From positions 62,001-126,000 of the forward strand of contig NZ_JAMGSL010000004.1 of the NCBI RefSeq assembly GCF_025195125.1: a DNA stretch of 64,000 nucleotides, in the 5' to 3' direction. Each line of letters begins with the position of its first letter. Within the stretch, counting starts at the first letter, position 1. The DNA is from Streptomyces sp. Je 1-79. Lineage in GTDB: Bacteria; Actinomycetota; Actinomycetes; Streptomycetales; Streptomycetaceae. The notes under the pieces were generated by a model. It was given only the letters and a program-made list of their open reading frames with translations, did not search any database and was not told the DNA's origin. Position numbers and translations under genes: made by a program. Of the stretch, positions 17,446-25,850 are shown in pieces.

Positions 17446-17587
17446 ACCGCTCACACCGACACGCGCACACACCGACCCGGATCGCTCACAGCGACACGCG
17501 CCCGCACCGACCCGGACCGCTCACACCGACCCGGACCGCTCACACCGAGACCGCTCACGCCGACACGAACCGCTCACACCGTCACGA
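17446..17587 (+). repeat. Six tandem copies of an ACCGCTCACACCGA-type unit between operon genes
   Basis: The 155-base gap between two operon genes is almost entirely repeats: two 35-bp units (17446-17480, 17481-17515), then units of 19, 15, 19 and 19 bases, each starting A[CT]CGCTCAC[AG][CG]CG. The repeats end just before the ribosome site of the next gene. Confidence 0.9.
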
Positions 17588-17600
17588 GAGGAGAGGCCCC

Positions 17601-17915
17601 GTGGCCCGTACCCCCGCCGACCTGGTCGGGGCGCAGCCCGGACCGCCGTTCGAGATCACCTTCGACGGCCGCCCGATCGCCGCCCTGCCCGGACAGACCG
17701 TCGCCGCAGCGCTGTGGGCGGCCGGAATCCTCGCCTGGCGGACGACCAGGAACGGCGCCCGGCCGCGCGGCGCTTTCTGCGGCATCGGCCAGTGCTACGA
17801 CTGCCTCGCCACCGTCAACGGGCGGCCCAACCGCCGCGCCTGCCTGGTCCCTGTCCGTCCCGGCGACGCGATCACCACCCAGGAGGGCCACGGCCATGAC
17901 CGCATCGGGGTCTGA
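17601..17915 (+). CDS. [2Fe-2S] subunit (HcnA-like, sarcosine oxidase alpha N-terminal type)
   Basis: This 104-residue plant-type ferredoxin-like protein has cluster ligands Cys60, Cys65, Cys68 and Cys81 (FCGIGQCYDC ... RRACLVPV). Proteins of this size are the small iron-sulfur subunit of three-part flavin amino-acid dehydrogenases (HcnA, OoxA, hydroxyproline dehydrogenase). It would pass electrons from the flavin subunits. GTG 17601 follows a GAGGAGAGG box, and its end overlaps the start of the next gene by 20 bases, so the two are translationally linked. Confidence 0.88.
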   Translation: MARTPADLVGAQPGPPFEITFDGRPIAALPGQTVAAALWAAGILAWRTTRNGARPRGAFCGIGQCYDCLATVNGRPNRRACLVPVRPGDAITTQEGHGHDRIGV

Positions 17916-19380
17916 ACGGGACGAGACGGCCGAGACGTACGACCTCGCGGTGGTCGGCGCCGGGTCCGCCGGACTCGCCGGCGCCGTAGCCGCCGGCGAA
18001 CTCGGCCTGACCGTCGCCCTCGTGGACGCCTCCGAGCGGACCGGCGGACAGTTCTACCGCCACCCGGCCCCGGCCCTCGGCGCCGTACGCCCCGAGGCCC
18101 TGCACCACGACTGGTCCGCCTTCCGCGACCTGCGCCGACGCCTGGAGGCCGCCGACGTGACCCATCTGGCCGGGCACCATGTCTGGAGCGTGACCAGGAG
18201 CGACACGGCGGCCGACGGCCCGTGGACGGTGCACGCCGTCACCGGCTCCGACGGCGCCGAGGAACGGCCCGCGACGGTCCGGGCCCGTGCCGTGCTCCTC
18301 GCCACCGGAGCGTACGAACGTCAACTTCCCTTCCCCGGCTGGACCTTGCCCGGTGTCGTGGGAGCCGGAGGAGCGCAGGCGATGCTCAAGTCCGGCCTCG
18401 TGCTCCCCGGCCGGAGGATCGTGGTGGCCGGCAGCGGACCGCTGCTCCTCGCGGTCGCCTCGTCGCTCGCCGCGGCCGGGGCCCGCGTGCCGGCCGTCGT
18501 GGAGGCGTCCGGATACCTGCGCTACGCCCGGAGCCCGCTGACGCTCGCGGCCAATCCGCGCAAGGCGGCCGAGGCGCTGCTCCACGGCGGGGCGCTGGTG
18601 CGGCACGGTGTACGGCTCCGGACGCGCAGCGCCGTCACCGAGGTGCACGGCCGGGACCGGGTGGAGGCCGTCACCGTCTCGCGCCTCGACCGCGACTGGC
18701 GGCCCGTACGGGGGTCGGGCCGGCTGATCGCCTGCGACGCGCTCGCCGTCGGGCACGGACTGGTGCCCCAGATCGAGCTGGCCGTGACGCTCGGCTGCGC
18801 CACCCGCCGCCTGGCGGACTCCACCGTGGCGCTCGCCGTGGACGGATCCCAGGAGACCTCGGTGCGCGGCCTCTGGGCGGCGGGCGAGACCGGAGGCGTG
18901 GGCGGCGCCGAACTGGCGCGTACGGAAGGCGAACTGGCGGGGATCGCGGTGGCCGCCCGGCTGGGGTCGCGCCGCGTTCCCGGCGGCCGGGTCCGGGAGC
19001 TGGGCCGTCGCCGGGACCGTATGCGCGCCTTCGCGGACGTCATGACCGCCGCCCATGCGCCCGGGCCCGGGTGGACGCGGTGGCTGAGCGACGAGACGGA
19101 CGTCTGCCGCTGCGAGGAGGTGACCGCCGGGCGTGTGCGCGAGGCGGTCGCCGACCTCGGGGCGCGCGACGCCCGGACCGTCAAGCTGTTCACCCGGGCC
19201 GGTATGGGCTGGTGCCAGGGGCGGATGTGCGGGACGGCCGTCGCCTGCCTGGCAGCCATCGGTAGCGGCACCGTCGAACCCCCCTCCGAGCGGCGCCCGT
19301 TCGCGGCGCCGGTCCCGCTGTCGGCGCTCGCCGCGCCCGACGGGGGCGCCCTCCCGCCTGATCCACAAGACATCCCCTAG
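17896..19380 (+). CDS. NAD(P)/FAD-binding subunit with C-terminal [2Fe-2S] (HcnB-like)
   Basis: This 494-residue flavoprotein has two Rossmann motifs (VVGAGSAGLAGAVAAGELG near the start, VVAGSGPLLLAVASSLAAAG in the middle). It ends in a BFD-type iron-sulfur domain with Cys404, Cys406, Cys440 and Cys445 (CRCEE ... GWCQGRMCG). This is the large electron-transfer subunit of heteromeric amino-acid dehydrogenases and fits with the flanking HcnA- and HcnC-like proteins. ATG 17896 lies inside the end of the preceding gene. A separate promoter for the next gene begins about 40 bases after the stop. Confidence 0.88.
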   Translation: MTASGSERDETAETYDLAVVGAGSAGLAGAVAAGELGLTVALVDASERTGGQFYRHPAPALGAVRPEALHHDWSAFRDLRRRLEAADVTHLAGHHVWSVTRSDTAADGPWTVHAVTGSDGAEERPATVRARAVLLATGAYERQLPFPGWTLPGVVGAGGAQAMLKSGLVLPGRRIVVAGSGPLLLAVASSLAAAGARVPAVVEASGYLRYARSPLTLAANPRKAAEALLHGGALVRHGVRLRTRSAVTEVHGRDRVEAVTVSRLDRDWRPVRGSGRLIACDALAVGHGLVPQIELAVTLGCATRRLADSTVALAVDGSQETSVRGLWAAGETGGVGGAELARTEGELAGIAVAARLGSRRVPGGRVRELGRRRDRMRAFADVMTAAHAPGPGWTRWLSDETDVCRCEEVTAGRVREAVADLGARDARTVKLFTRAGMGWCQGRMCGTAVACLAAIGSGTVEPPSERRPFAAPVPLSALAAPDGGALPPDPQDIP

Positions 19381-19419
19381 AGGCTCCCGGCCCCTTGTGG
19401 ACACCGCGGATCGCTCAAC

Positions 19420-19434
19420 AAAATGTCACACAAT
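19420..19434 (+). promoter_or_regulatory. GntR-type operator before the deaminase gene
   Basis: AAAATGTCACACAAT shares ATGTCAC[A/G] with the reverse complement of the gntR-promoter site. It lies 19-33 bases upstream of ATG 19453 in an AT-rich patch that contrasts with its surroundings. A TTGTGG at 19395 could be the -35. Confidence 0.5.
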
Positions 19435-19452
19435 ACAGAAAGGCATGTCGAC

Positions 19453-20361
19453 ATGACCGCCACCTCCTGGACCGCCACCACCCCCTGGCGCGGCATCATG
19501 GTCGCCACCACCCTGCCCCTGCGGGACGACCTCTCCGTCGACCACGACGCCTACGCCGAGCACGTCCGCCGGCTGATCGACAACGGCTGCGACGGAGTCG
19601 TGCCCAACGGTTCGCTCGGCGAGTACCAGACCCTCACCGACGACGAGCGGGCCCGCGTGGTCCGCACCGCCGTCGAGGCGGCGGGCGACGGGGCGCGCGT
19701 CATGCCCGGAGTGGCCGCCTACGGCAGCGCCGAGTCCCGGCGGTGGGCGGAGCAGGCGGCCGAGGCCGGCTGCGGCTCCGTCCTGCTGCTGCCCCCGAAC
19801 GCCTACCGCGCCGACGCGGCGGCCGTACGCGCCCACTACGCCGAGGTGGCCGCCGCAGGCGTGCCGGTGGTCGCGTACAACAACCCGATCGACACCAAGG
19901 TCGACCTCACCCCCGACCTGCTGGCGCGGCTGTACGAGGACGGCTCCGTCGTCGCCGTGAAGGAGTTCAGCGGCGATGTCCGCAGGGCGTACGAGATCGC
20001 CGAACTCGTACCGGAACTCGACCTGTTGATCGGCGCCGACGACGTCCTGCTCGAACTGGCCCTGGCCGGAGCCGTCGGCTGGATCGCCGGCTACCCCAAC
20101 GCCCTCCCCGCCACCTGCGCGGAGCTGTACCACGCCGCGGTCGTGGGCGACCTGGACACCGCCCTTCCCCTCTACAAGTCCCTGCACCCGCTGCTGCGGT
20201 GGGACTCCAGGACGGAGTTCGTCCAGGCGATCAAGCTCTCCATGGACATCGTCGGCCTCCGCGGCGGCCCCACCCGTCCGCCGCGCCTTCCGCTCACGGG
20301 CGAGACGGAGGCCCGGGTGCGGACCGCCACCGAGAAGGCCGTGGCCGACGGCCATCACTGA
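19453..20361 (+). CDS. DapA-family deaminase/aldolase (1-pyrroline-4-hydroxy-2-carboxylate deaminase)
   Basis: This 302-residue class I aldolase-fold enzyme has Schiff-base Lys170 (VVAVKEFSGD) and Tyr142 (VVAYNNP). In hydroxyproline catabolism this family member (HypD/LhpC type) deaminates and dehydrates 1-pyrroline-4-hydroxy-2-carboxylate to 2-oxoglutarate semialdehyde. Placement between the dehydrogenase genes and the epimerase and aldehyde dehydrogenase supports that over true DapA. ATG 19453 follows AGAAAGG with 9-base spacing. An in-frame ATG at 19423 falls inside the operator and is rejected. Confidence 0.87.
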   Translation: MTATSWTATTPWRGIMVATTLPLRDDLSVDHDAYAEHVRRLIDNGCDGVVPNGSLGEYQTLTDDERARVVRTAVEAAGDGARVMPGVAAYGSAESRRWAEQAAEAGCGSVLLLPPNAYRADAAAVRAHYAEVAAAGVPVVAYNNPIDTKVDLTPDLLARLYEDGSVVAVKEFSGDVRRAYEIAELVPELDLLIGADDVLLELALAGAVGWIAGYPNALPATCAELYHAAVVGDLDTALPLYKSLHPLLRWDSRTEFVQAIKLSMDIVGLRGGPTRPPRLPLTGETEARVRTATEKAVADGHH

Positions 20362-20405
20362 CGGCCCGTCATGGTCCGGCACATCCATCCAGCGAAAGGA
20401 AGCCC

Positions 20406-21410
20406 GTGCGCACCCGTCATGTCTTCCACGCCGTCGACTCGCACACCGAGGGCATGCCCACGCGTGTGATCACCGGTGGCGTCGGGGTGATCCCCGGCGC
20501 CACCATGGCCGAGCGCAGGCTGCACTTCATCGAGCACCTGGACCATCTCCGCACGCTCCTGATGTACGAACCACGGGGGCACGCGGCCATGAGCGGCGCC
20601 ATCCTCCAGCCCCCCACGCGGCCCGACGCCGACTACGGCGTGCTCTACATCGAGGTCTCCGGGCTGCTGCCGATGTGCGGACACGGCACGATCGGCGTCG
20701 CCACCGTCCTCGTGGAGACCGGCATGGTGCCGGTGAGCGAACCGGTCACCACCGTGCGGCTCGACACCCCGGCCGGCCTGGTCGCCGTCGACGTACAGGT
20801 GGAGGACGGCGCCGCGAAGTCGGTCACCCTCACCAACGTGCCGTCGTTCTGCGTCGGTCTGGACCGCAAGGTGCCCGTCCCCGGGTACGGAACGGTCACC
20901 TACGACCTCGCCTTCGGCGGCAACTTCTACGCCTTCGTCCCCCTCGGCGACCTGGGACTCCCCTTCGACCGCGCCCGCAAGGACGACCTCCTCGCGGCCG
21001 GACTCGCGATCATGGAGGCGATCGACGCCTCGCCGGACCGCCCCGTCCACCCGGAGCAACCGGAGATCGCCGGGGTCAAGCACGTCTATCTCGCGGCCCC
21101 CGGCTCCGACGCCCGCCACTCCCGTCACGCCATGGCCATCCACCCCGGCTGGTTCGACCGCTCCCCCTGCGGCACCGGGACCTCGGCGCGGATGGCCCAG
21201 CTCCACGCCCGTGGCGAGTTGCCGCTCCACCGCGACTTCGTCAACGACTCCTTCATCGGAACGACCTTCACCGGCAGGCTCGTCGCCGAGACCGAGGTCG
21301 GCGGGGCGCCCGCCGTCGTACCGACCGTGACGGGCCGCGCCTGGATCACCGGCACGGCGCAGTACTTCCTCGACCCCGACGACCCGTTCCCCGGAGGCTT
21401 CCTCCTATGA
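20406..21410 (+). CDS. 4-hydroxyproline 2-epimerase (proline racemase family)
   Basis: The enzyme would interconvert trans-4-hydroxy-L-proline and cis-4-hydroxy-D-proline, the first step of the pathway. The 334-residue chain has both catalytic cysteines, Cys91 in MCGHGT and Cys255 in SPCGTGTSARM. This makes it an active two-base epimerase or racemase rather than the Thr-containing dehydratase type. The Gly/His residues around the cysteines also fit. Proline racemase activity cannot be excluded by eye. GTG 20406 follows AAAGGAAG. Its TGA overlaps the ATG of the aldehyde dehydrogenase (ATGA). Confidence 0.9.
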   Translation: MRTRHVFHAVDSHTEGMPTRVITGGVGVIPGATMAERRLHFIEHLDHLRTLLMYEPRGHAAMSGAILQPPTRPDADYGVLYIEVSGLLPMCGHGTIGVATVLVETGMVPVSEPVTTVRLDTPAGLVAVDVQVEDGAAKSVTLTNVPSFCVGLDRKVPVPGYGTVTYDLAFGGNFYAFVPLGDLGLPFDRARKDDLLAAGLAIMEAIDASPDRPVHPEQPEIAGVKHVYLAAPGSDARHSRHAMAIHPGWFDRSPCGTGTSARMAQLHARGELPLHRDFVNDSFIGTTFTGRLVAETEVGGAPAVVPTVTGRAWITGTAQYFLDPDDPFPGGFLL

Positions 21411-22816
21411 CCGCCGATCTCGCCGAGCTCACCGGCGTCGCGCTGCTCACCTCCCGCAACCCGGCCGATCCGGCCGACGTCCTGCTGCGGATCCCGGCAC
21501 CGGGCGGGTTCGCGGTGGCCGACGCCGTCGAACGGGCCCGCGCCGCCCAGGCCGGCTGGCTGCGCGGCGGGGCGGCGGCCCGTTCCGCCGCCCTCGGCGC
21601 CGTCGCGGCGGCCGTCGAGGCCGCGGGGCCCGAACTCGCCGCGCTCGCCGTGCGCGAGGTGGGCAAGCCGCTCACGGAGGCCAGGGCGGAGATCGCCCGG
21701 ACGGTCGCGATCTGGCGCTACTACGCCCAGGCCCCCTTCGAGCCGACCGGAGCCGTCCACGACACCGCGGCGGGGCCCGGACTGCTCCTGACCCGGCGCC
21801 GGCCGTACGGCGTGGCGGGGCTGATCACCCCCTGGAACTTCCCCTTCGCCATCCCGAGCTGGAAGGCGGCCCCGGCCCTCGCCGTCGGCAACACCGTCGC
21901 CCTCAAGCCCGCCCCCGAGGCCACCGCGTGCGCGCTGCGTCTGGCCGAGATCGTCGAGAAGGAGCTGCCCGAGGGGGTGTTCACGGTGCTGCCCGGCGGG
22001 GCGACCGAGGGCAACGCGCTCGTCTCCGCCGCCGATGTCGTCTCCTTCACCGGCTCGACCGCCGTCGGCCGGGCCGTCGCGGCGTACGCCACGGCCCGGG
22101 GCGTCCCGGTCCAGGCCGAGATGGGCGGCCTGAACGCGGCGATCGTGCTGCCGGACGCGGACATCGGACAGGCCGCCGCCCACATCGCCGCCGCCCTCGC
22201 GGGATACGCGGGCCAGAAGTGCACCGCCACCAGCCGGGTGATCGCCGTGGGCGCCGCCCTCGACCCCCTGCGCGAGGCCCTCGCCGAGGCGCTGCGCGCC
22301 GTCCCGGCCGGCGACCCCGCCGACCCGGCCACCGTCTGCGGCCCGCTCATCGACGAGCGGGCCCGCGACCGGGTCGCCGGAGCCTGGCAGGGGCTGTCCG
22401 CGCTCGCCGGCGGCACGCTCCCCTCCGGACCCGGCTGGTACGCGGCGCCGACGCTGGTCGAGAAGGTCCCCGCGGAACACCCGCTGCTGCACGAGGAGGT
22501 CTTCGGGCCGATCGCGGCCCTGCTGCCCGCCGACGACCTGGCCCAGGCCGTGCGGATCACCAACTCCGTGCCGTACGGCCTGGTCACCTCGGTCCACACG
22601 GCCGGTCTGGACACCGCGCTGTACTGCCTCGACGCGCTCGACGGGCTCGACACCGGGATGGTCCGGATCAACGCCCCTTCCAGCGGTGTGGACTTCCATC
22701 TGCCGTTCGGCGGGGCCAGGGGGTCGAGCCACGGTCCGCGCGAGCAGGGCAGGGCCGCTCTCGACTTCTACGCGTCGAGTCGCACCTACACCCTGTCACC
22801 TGCGGAAACAACGTGA
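21407..22816 (+). CDS. Aldehyde dehydrogenase (2-oxoglutarate semialdehyde dehydrogenase)
   Basis: This 469-residue NAD(P)-dependent aldehyde dehydrogenase has catalytic Cys272 (AGQKCTATSRV) and general base Glu238 (AEMGGLNAAIV). Other conserved segments are TPWNFPFAIPSWK and FTGSTAVGRAVA. In this operon the substrate should be 2-oxoglutarate semialdehyde, giving 2-oxoglutarate for the TCA cycle. It starts within the stop of the epimerase gene (ATGA overlap). Its own stop codon lies inside the operator of the gntR promoter. Confidence 0.88.
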   Translation: MTADLAELTGVALLTSRNPADPADVLLRIPAPGGFAVADAVERARAAQAGWLRGGAAARSAALGAVAAAVEAAGPELAALAVREVGKPLTEARAEIARTVAIWRYYAQAPFEPTGAVHDTAAGPGLLLTRRRPYGVAGLITPWNFPFAIPSWKAAPALAVGNTVALKPAPEATACALRLAEIVEKELPEGVFTVLPGGATEGNALVSAADVVSFTGSTAVGRAVAAYATARGVPVQAEMGGLNAAIVLPDADIGQAAAHIAAALAGYAGQKCTATSRVIAVGAALDPLREALAEALRAVPAGDPADPATVCGPLIDERARDRVAGAWQGLSALAGGTLPSGPGWYAAPTLVEKVPAEHPLLHEEVFGPIAALLPADDLAQAVRITNSVPYGLVTSVHTAGLDTALYCLDALDGLDTGMVRINAPSSGVDFHLPFGGARGSSHGPREQGRAALDFYASSRTYTLSPAETT

Positions 22817-22827
22817 CATTGTACGGT
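22808..22827 (+). promoter_or_regulatory. Best GntR operator candidate plus -10 of the gntR gene
   Basis: ACAACGTGACATTGT (22808-22822) is almost perfectly palindromic: ACAA-Y-GT-S-AC-R-TTGT, with outer arms ACAA/TTGT. TACGGT (22822-22827) adjoins it as a -10. It lies 42-56 bases upstream of the gntR start, so autoregulation is likely. GT/AC-centred palindromes are usual for FadR-subfamily GntR proteins. Confidence 0.65.
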
Positions 22828-22863
22828 GATGGTCCAGACCCGAACGAAGGGACCGCCGTCACC

Positions 22864-23550
22864 ATGGGGCACCTGACCCGCCGCGACCTCAACGCCTCCG
22901 TGGAGCGGCTGCGCGACCAGGTCGCCCATGCCCTGCGGGCCGCCCTCATCTCGGGTGAGCTGCGGCCCGGTGTCGTGTACTCCGCGCCGACCCTGGCGGA
23001 GGACTTCGGGATCTCCGCCACGCCCGTCCGCGAGGCGATGCTCGACCTGGCGCGCGAGGGGCTGGTCGAGCCGGTCCGCAACAAGGGGTTCCGGGTCACC
23101 GAGGTGGACGAGCGCGATCTCGACCAGTACACCGAGATCCGCGCGCTCATCGAGATCCCCGTCGTCGGCCGGGTCACCCGGACCGCCGCCCGTGAGGATC
23201 TGGAGGCGCTGCGGCCCGTCGCCGAGGAGATCGTGCGCGCGGCCCGCGACCACGACCTCATCGGCTACCTGGAGGCCGACCGCCGGTTCCACCTCACCCT
23301 CCTCGGCCTCGCGGGCAACGAACGGCTCGTCGAGACCGTCGGCGAGCTGCGCAAGCGGTCCCGGCTGTACGGGCTCACCGCGCTGGACGAGCGCGGCGAG
23401 CTGATCCCGTCGGCCGAGGAGCACCTGGAGCTCCTCGACCTGATGCTCGCGGGTGACGCCAGGGGAGCGGAGCGGTGCATGAAGAGGCACCTGGGCCATG
23501 TCCGTTCCCTGTGGGCCACGAGCGAAGGGCCGGCGGGCGCCTCCGGGTGA
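22864..23550 (+). CDS. GntR regulator, FadR (FCD) subfamily
   Basis: This 228-residue regulator has an N-terminal winged HTH (SAPTLAEDFGISATPVREAM followed by LDLAREGLVEPV, about residues 41-72). An FCD ligand domain follows, with the metal/ligand-type helices IGYLEADRRFHLTLLGLAGNERL and EHLELLDLMLAGDARGAERCMKRHL. It closes the hydroxyproline operon and probably senses a pathway intermediate such as hydroxyproline. The palindrome upstream of its own start recurs at the other three promoters of the block. ATG 22864 follows GAAGGGA, somewhat distant. Confidence 0.9.
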   Translation: MGHLTRRDLNASVERLRDQVAHALRAALISGELRPGVVYSAPTLAEDFGISATPVREAMLDLAREGLVEPVRNKGFRVTEVDERDLDQYTEIRALIEIPVVGRVTRTAAREDLEALRPVAEEIVRAARDHDLIGYLEADRRFHLTLLGLAGNERLVETVGELRKRSRLYGLTALDERGELIPSAEEHLELLDLMLAGDARGAERCMKRHLGHVRSLWATSEGPAGASG

Positions 23551-23594
23551 CGGCCCGGCGCCGCACCCCCGCCGCTCTTTGCCGACTCCCGCTT

Positions 23595-23609
23595 CCCACC
23601 TAAGGTGGG
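23595..23609 (+). promoter_or_regulatory. Palindrome CCCACCTAAGGTGGG over the M55 peptidase promoter
   Basis: Seven-base arms CCCACCT / AGGTGGG flank a single A. The centre includes TAAGGT (23601-23606), a good -10, with TTTGCC at 23577-23582 as a possible -35 (18-base spacer). It lies 27-41 bases before ATG 23636 and looks like an operator for the peptidase cassette, different from the GntR site. Confidence 0.5.
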
Positions 23610-23635
23610 GCTGCGTCGAGGAGACCGGGAGCGAG

Positions 23636-24469
23636 ATGAAGATCCTGATCAGCGCCGACATGGAAGGCGCCACCGGTGTCACCTGGCCCGGGGACGTGCT
23701 GCCCGGGACGCCCCAGTGGGAGCGGTGCCGGTCCCTGTTCACCTCCGACGTGAACGCCGCGGTGCTGGGCTTCTTCGACGGCGGCGCCGACGAGGTGCTC
23801 GTCAACGAGGCGCACTGGAGCATGCGGAACCTGCTCCTCGAACAGCTCGACGAGCGGGCCGAGATGATCACCGGCCGGCACAAGACCCTGTCCATGGTCG
23901 AGGGGGTGCAGCACGGTGACGTCGACGGCATCGCCTTCGTCGGCTACCACACCGGCGCCGGAACCGAAGGCGTCCTCGCCCACACCTATCTGGCCAACTC
24001 CGTCACGGGTGTCTGGCTGAACGGCGTCCGGGCGAGCGAGGGACTGCTCAACGCCCATGTGGTGGCGGAGTACGGCGTGCCCGTCGTCCTCGTCACGGGC
24101 GACGATCTGACCTGCGACGACGCCCTCGGCTACGCGCCCGAGGCGCGCAAGGTCGCCGTCAAGGACTACGTCTCGCGGTACGCGGCGGTGTGCCGGACCC
24201 CCAAGCGCACGGCGAGCGACATCCGGGCCGCCGCGCACTCCGCGGCCGCCCTCGCCGTACGGTACGAGCCCGAGCCGGGCGGGCCGTTCACGATCGAGCT
24301 GGAGTTCGACGCCGAGCATCTGGCGGGCGCCGCCACCGTCGTCCCGGGCGTGACGCCGAGCGGCGAGCGCCGGGTCGCGTACACCAGCGAGACCATGTAC
24401 GAGGGCATTCGCACGTTCAAGGCGGTCACCACGATCGTCTCCGCAGCGGTGGAGGAGCAGTATGGCTGA
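23636..24469 (+). CDS. M55 D-aminopeptidase (DppA-like)
   Basis: This 277-residue zinc peptidase of the DppA family cleaves N-terminal D-amino acids from short peptides. The family ligands and catalytic residues are visible: Asp8 and Glu10 (SADMEG), His60 (NEAHWS), His105 (GYHTGAG), His116 and Glu135. It opens a peptidase cassette; its end overlaps the M20 gene by 8 bases. Cell-wall or diet-derived peptides are both possible substrates. A palindrome covers its promoter. Confidence 0.9.
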   Translation: MKILISADMEGATGVTWPGDVLPGTPQWERCRSLFTSDVNAAVLGFFDGGADEVLVNEAHWSMRNLLLEQLDERAEMITGRHKTLSMVEGVQHGDVDGIAFVGYHTGAGTEGVLAHTYLANSVTGVWLNGVRASEGLLNAHVVAEYGVPVVLVTGDDLTCDDALGYAPEARKVAVKDYVSRYAAVCRTPKRTASDIRAAAHSAAALAVRYEPEPGGPFTIELEFDAEHLAGAATVVPGVTPSGERRVAYTSETMYEGIRTFKAVTTIVSAAVEEQYG

Positions 24470-25799
24470 GCCTGCCCAGGGAGGCCCGGACGGCGCGGCG
24501 CTCGACGAGGTGGTGACCTTCACCTCCGAGCTGATCCGCATCGACACCACCAACAGGGGCGGTGGGGACTGCCGCGAACGGCCCGCCGCCGAGTACGTCG
24601 CCGAGCGCCTCGCCGCCGCCGGCCTGGAACCGGCCCTCCTGGAGCGGACCCCCGGCCGGACCAACGTGGTGGCGCGCATCGAGGGCACCGACCCCTCCGC
24701 CGACGCCCTGCTCGTCCACGGTCACCTCGACGTCGTCCCCGCGGAGCCCGCCGACTGGGCCGTGCACCCCTTCTCCGGCGAGGTCCGCGACGGAGTGGTG
24801 TGGGGGCGCGGCGCCGTCGACATGAAGAACATGGACGCGATGGTCCTCGCCGTCGTCCGCTCCTGGGCCCGCCAGGGGATCCGGCCGCGCCGGGACATCG
24901 TCCTCGCCTACACCGCGGACGAGGAGGCCAGCGCCGAGGACGGCTCCGGATTCCTCGCCGACCACCACCCCGGGCTCTTCGAGGGCTGCACGGAAGGCAT
25001 CAGCGAGTCCGGCGCGTTCAGCTTCCACCCGACCCCCGGCATGACGCTCTACCCGATCGCCGCCGGCGAGCGGGGCACCGCCTGGGTCAAGCTCACCGCC
25101 CACGGCCGGGCGGGCCACGGCTCCAAGGTCAACACGGCCAACGCGGTCACCCGTCTCGCCCAGGCCGTCGCCCGGATCGGCGACCACACCTGGCCCGTGC
25201 GCCTGACCCCGACCGTACGGGCCGCGCTCACCGAACTCGCCGCCCTCTACGGCATCGAGACCGACGTGACCGCCGCCGGATTCGACGTCGACCGGTTCCT
25301 GGAGAAGCTCGGACCCGCGGCCGCCCTCGTCGAACCGACCGTGCGCAACAGCGCCAACCCGACGATGCTGGACGCCGGTTACAAGGTCAACGTCATCCCC
25401 GGGCACGCCGTCGCCTACGTCGACGGCCGGATGCTGCCGGGGGGTGAGGAGGAGTTCACCGAGACGATGGACCGGCTCACCGGACCGGACGTGGAGTGGG
25501 AGTTCCACCACCGCGAGGTCCCCCTGGAGGCCCCCGTCGACTCGCCCACCTTCGCCCGACTGCGGGCCGCCGTCGAGCACTTCGATCCGACCGGGCACGT
25601 CGTGCCGTTCTCCATGTCCGGCGGAACGGACGCCAAGCAGTTCTCCCGGCTCGGCATCACCGGGTACGGTTTCTCCCCGCTGAAGCTGCCTCCGGAGCTC
25701 GACTACGGAGCGCTGTTCCACGGCGTCGACGAGCGAGTCCCGGTCGATGCCCTGCACTTCGGCGTCCGGGTCCTCGACCACTATCTGAAGTCCGCGTAG
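24462..25799 (+). CDS. M20 family metallopeptidase
   Basis: This 445-residue two-zinc amidohydrolase/peptidase has metal-binding segments GHLDVVPAE, GAVDMKNMDAM and YTADEEAS. The dimerisation domain carries the GRAGHGS motif (AHGRAGHGSKVN), and MSGGTDAKQFSRLG lies near the C-terminus. It belongs to the ArgE/DapE/CPG2 clan; the length and motifs fit carboxypeptidase/dipeptidase members. It overlaps the M55 gene, so the two are co-translated. It would act on short peptides in the cytoplasm. Confidence 0.9.
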   Translation: MAEPAQGGPDGAALDEVVTFTSELIRIDTTNRGGGDCRERPAAEYVAERLAAAGLEPALLERTPGRTNVVARIEGTDPSADALLVHGHLDVVPAEPADWAVHPFSGEVRDGVVWGRGAVDMKNMDAMVLAVVRSWARQGIRPRRDIVLAYTADEEASAEDGSGFLADHHPGLFEGCTEGISESGAFSFHPTPGMTLYPIAAGERGTAWVKLTAHGRAGHGSKVNTANAVTRLAQAVARIGDHTWPVRLTPTVRAALTELAALYGIETDVTAAGFDVDRFLEKLGPAAALVEPTVRNSANPTMLDAGYKVNVIPGHAVAYVDGRMLPGGEEEFTETMDRLTGPDVEWEFHHREVPLEAPVDSPTFARLRAAVEHFDPTGHVVPFSMSGGTDAKQFSRLGITGYGFSPLKLPPELDYGALFHGVDERVPVDALHFGVRVLDHYLKSA

Positions 25800-25850
25800 T
25801 TTCAGTCGGGTTCGAGAGAATCCGTGCAAGTCCGCGTAAAGGAAGTGGCG

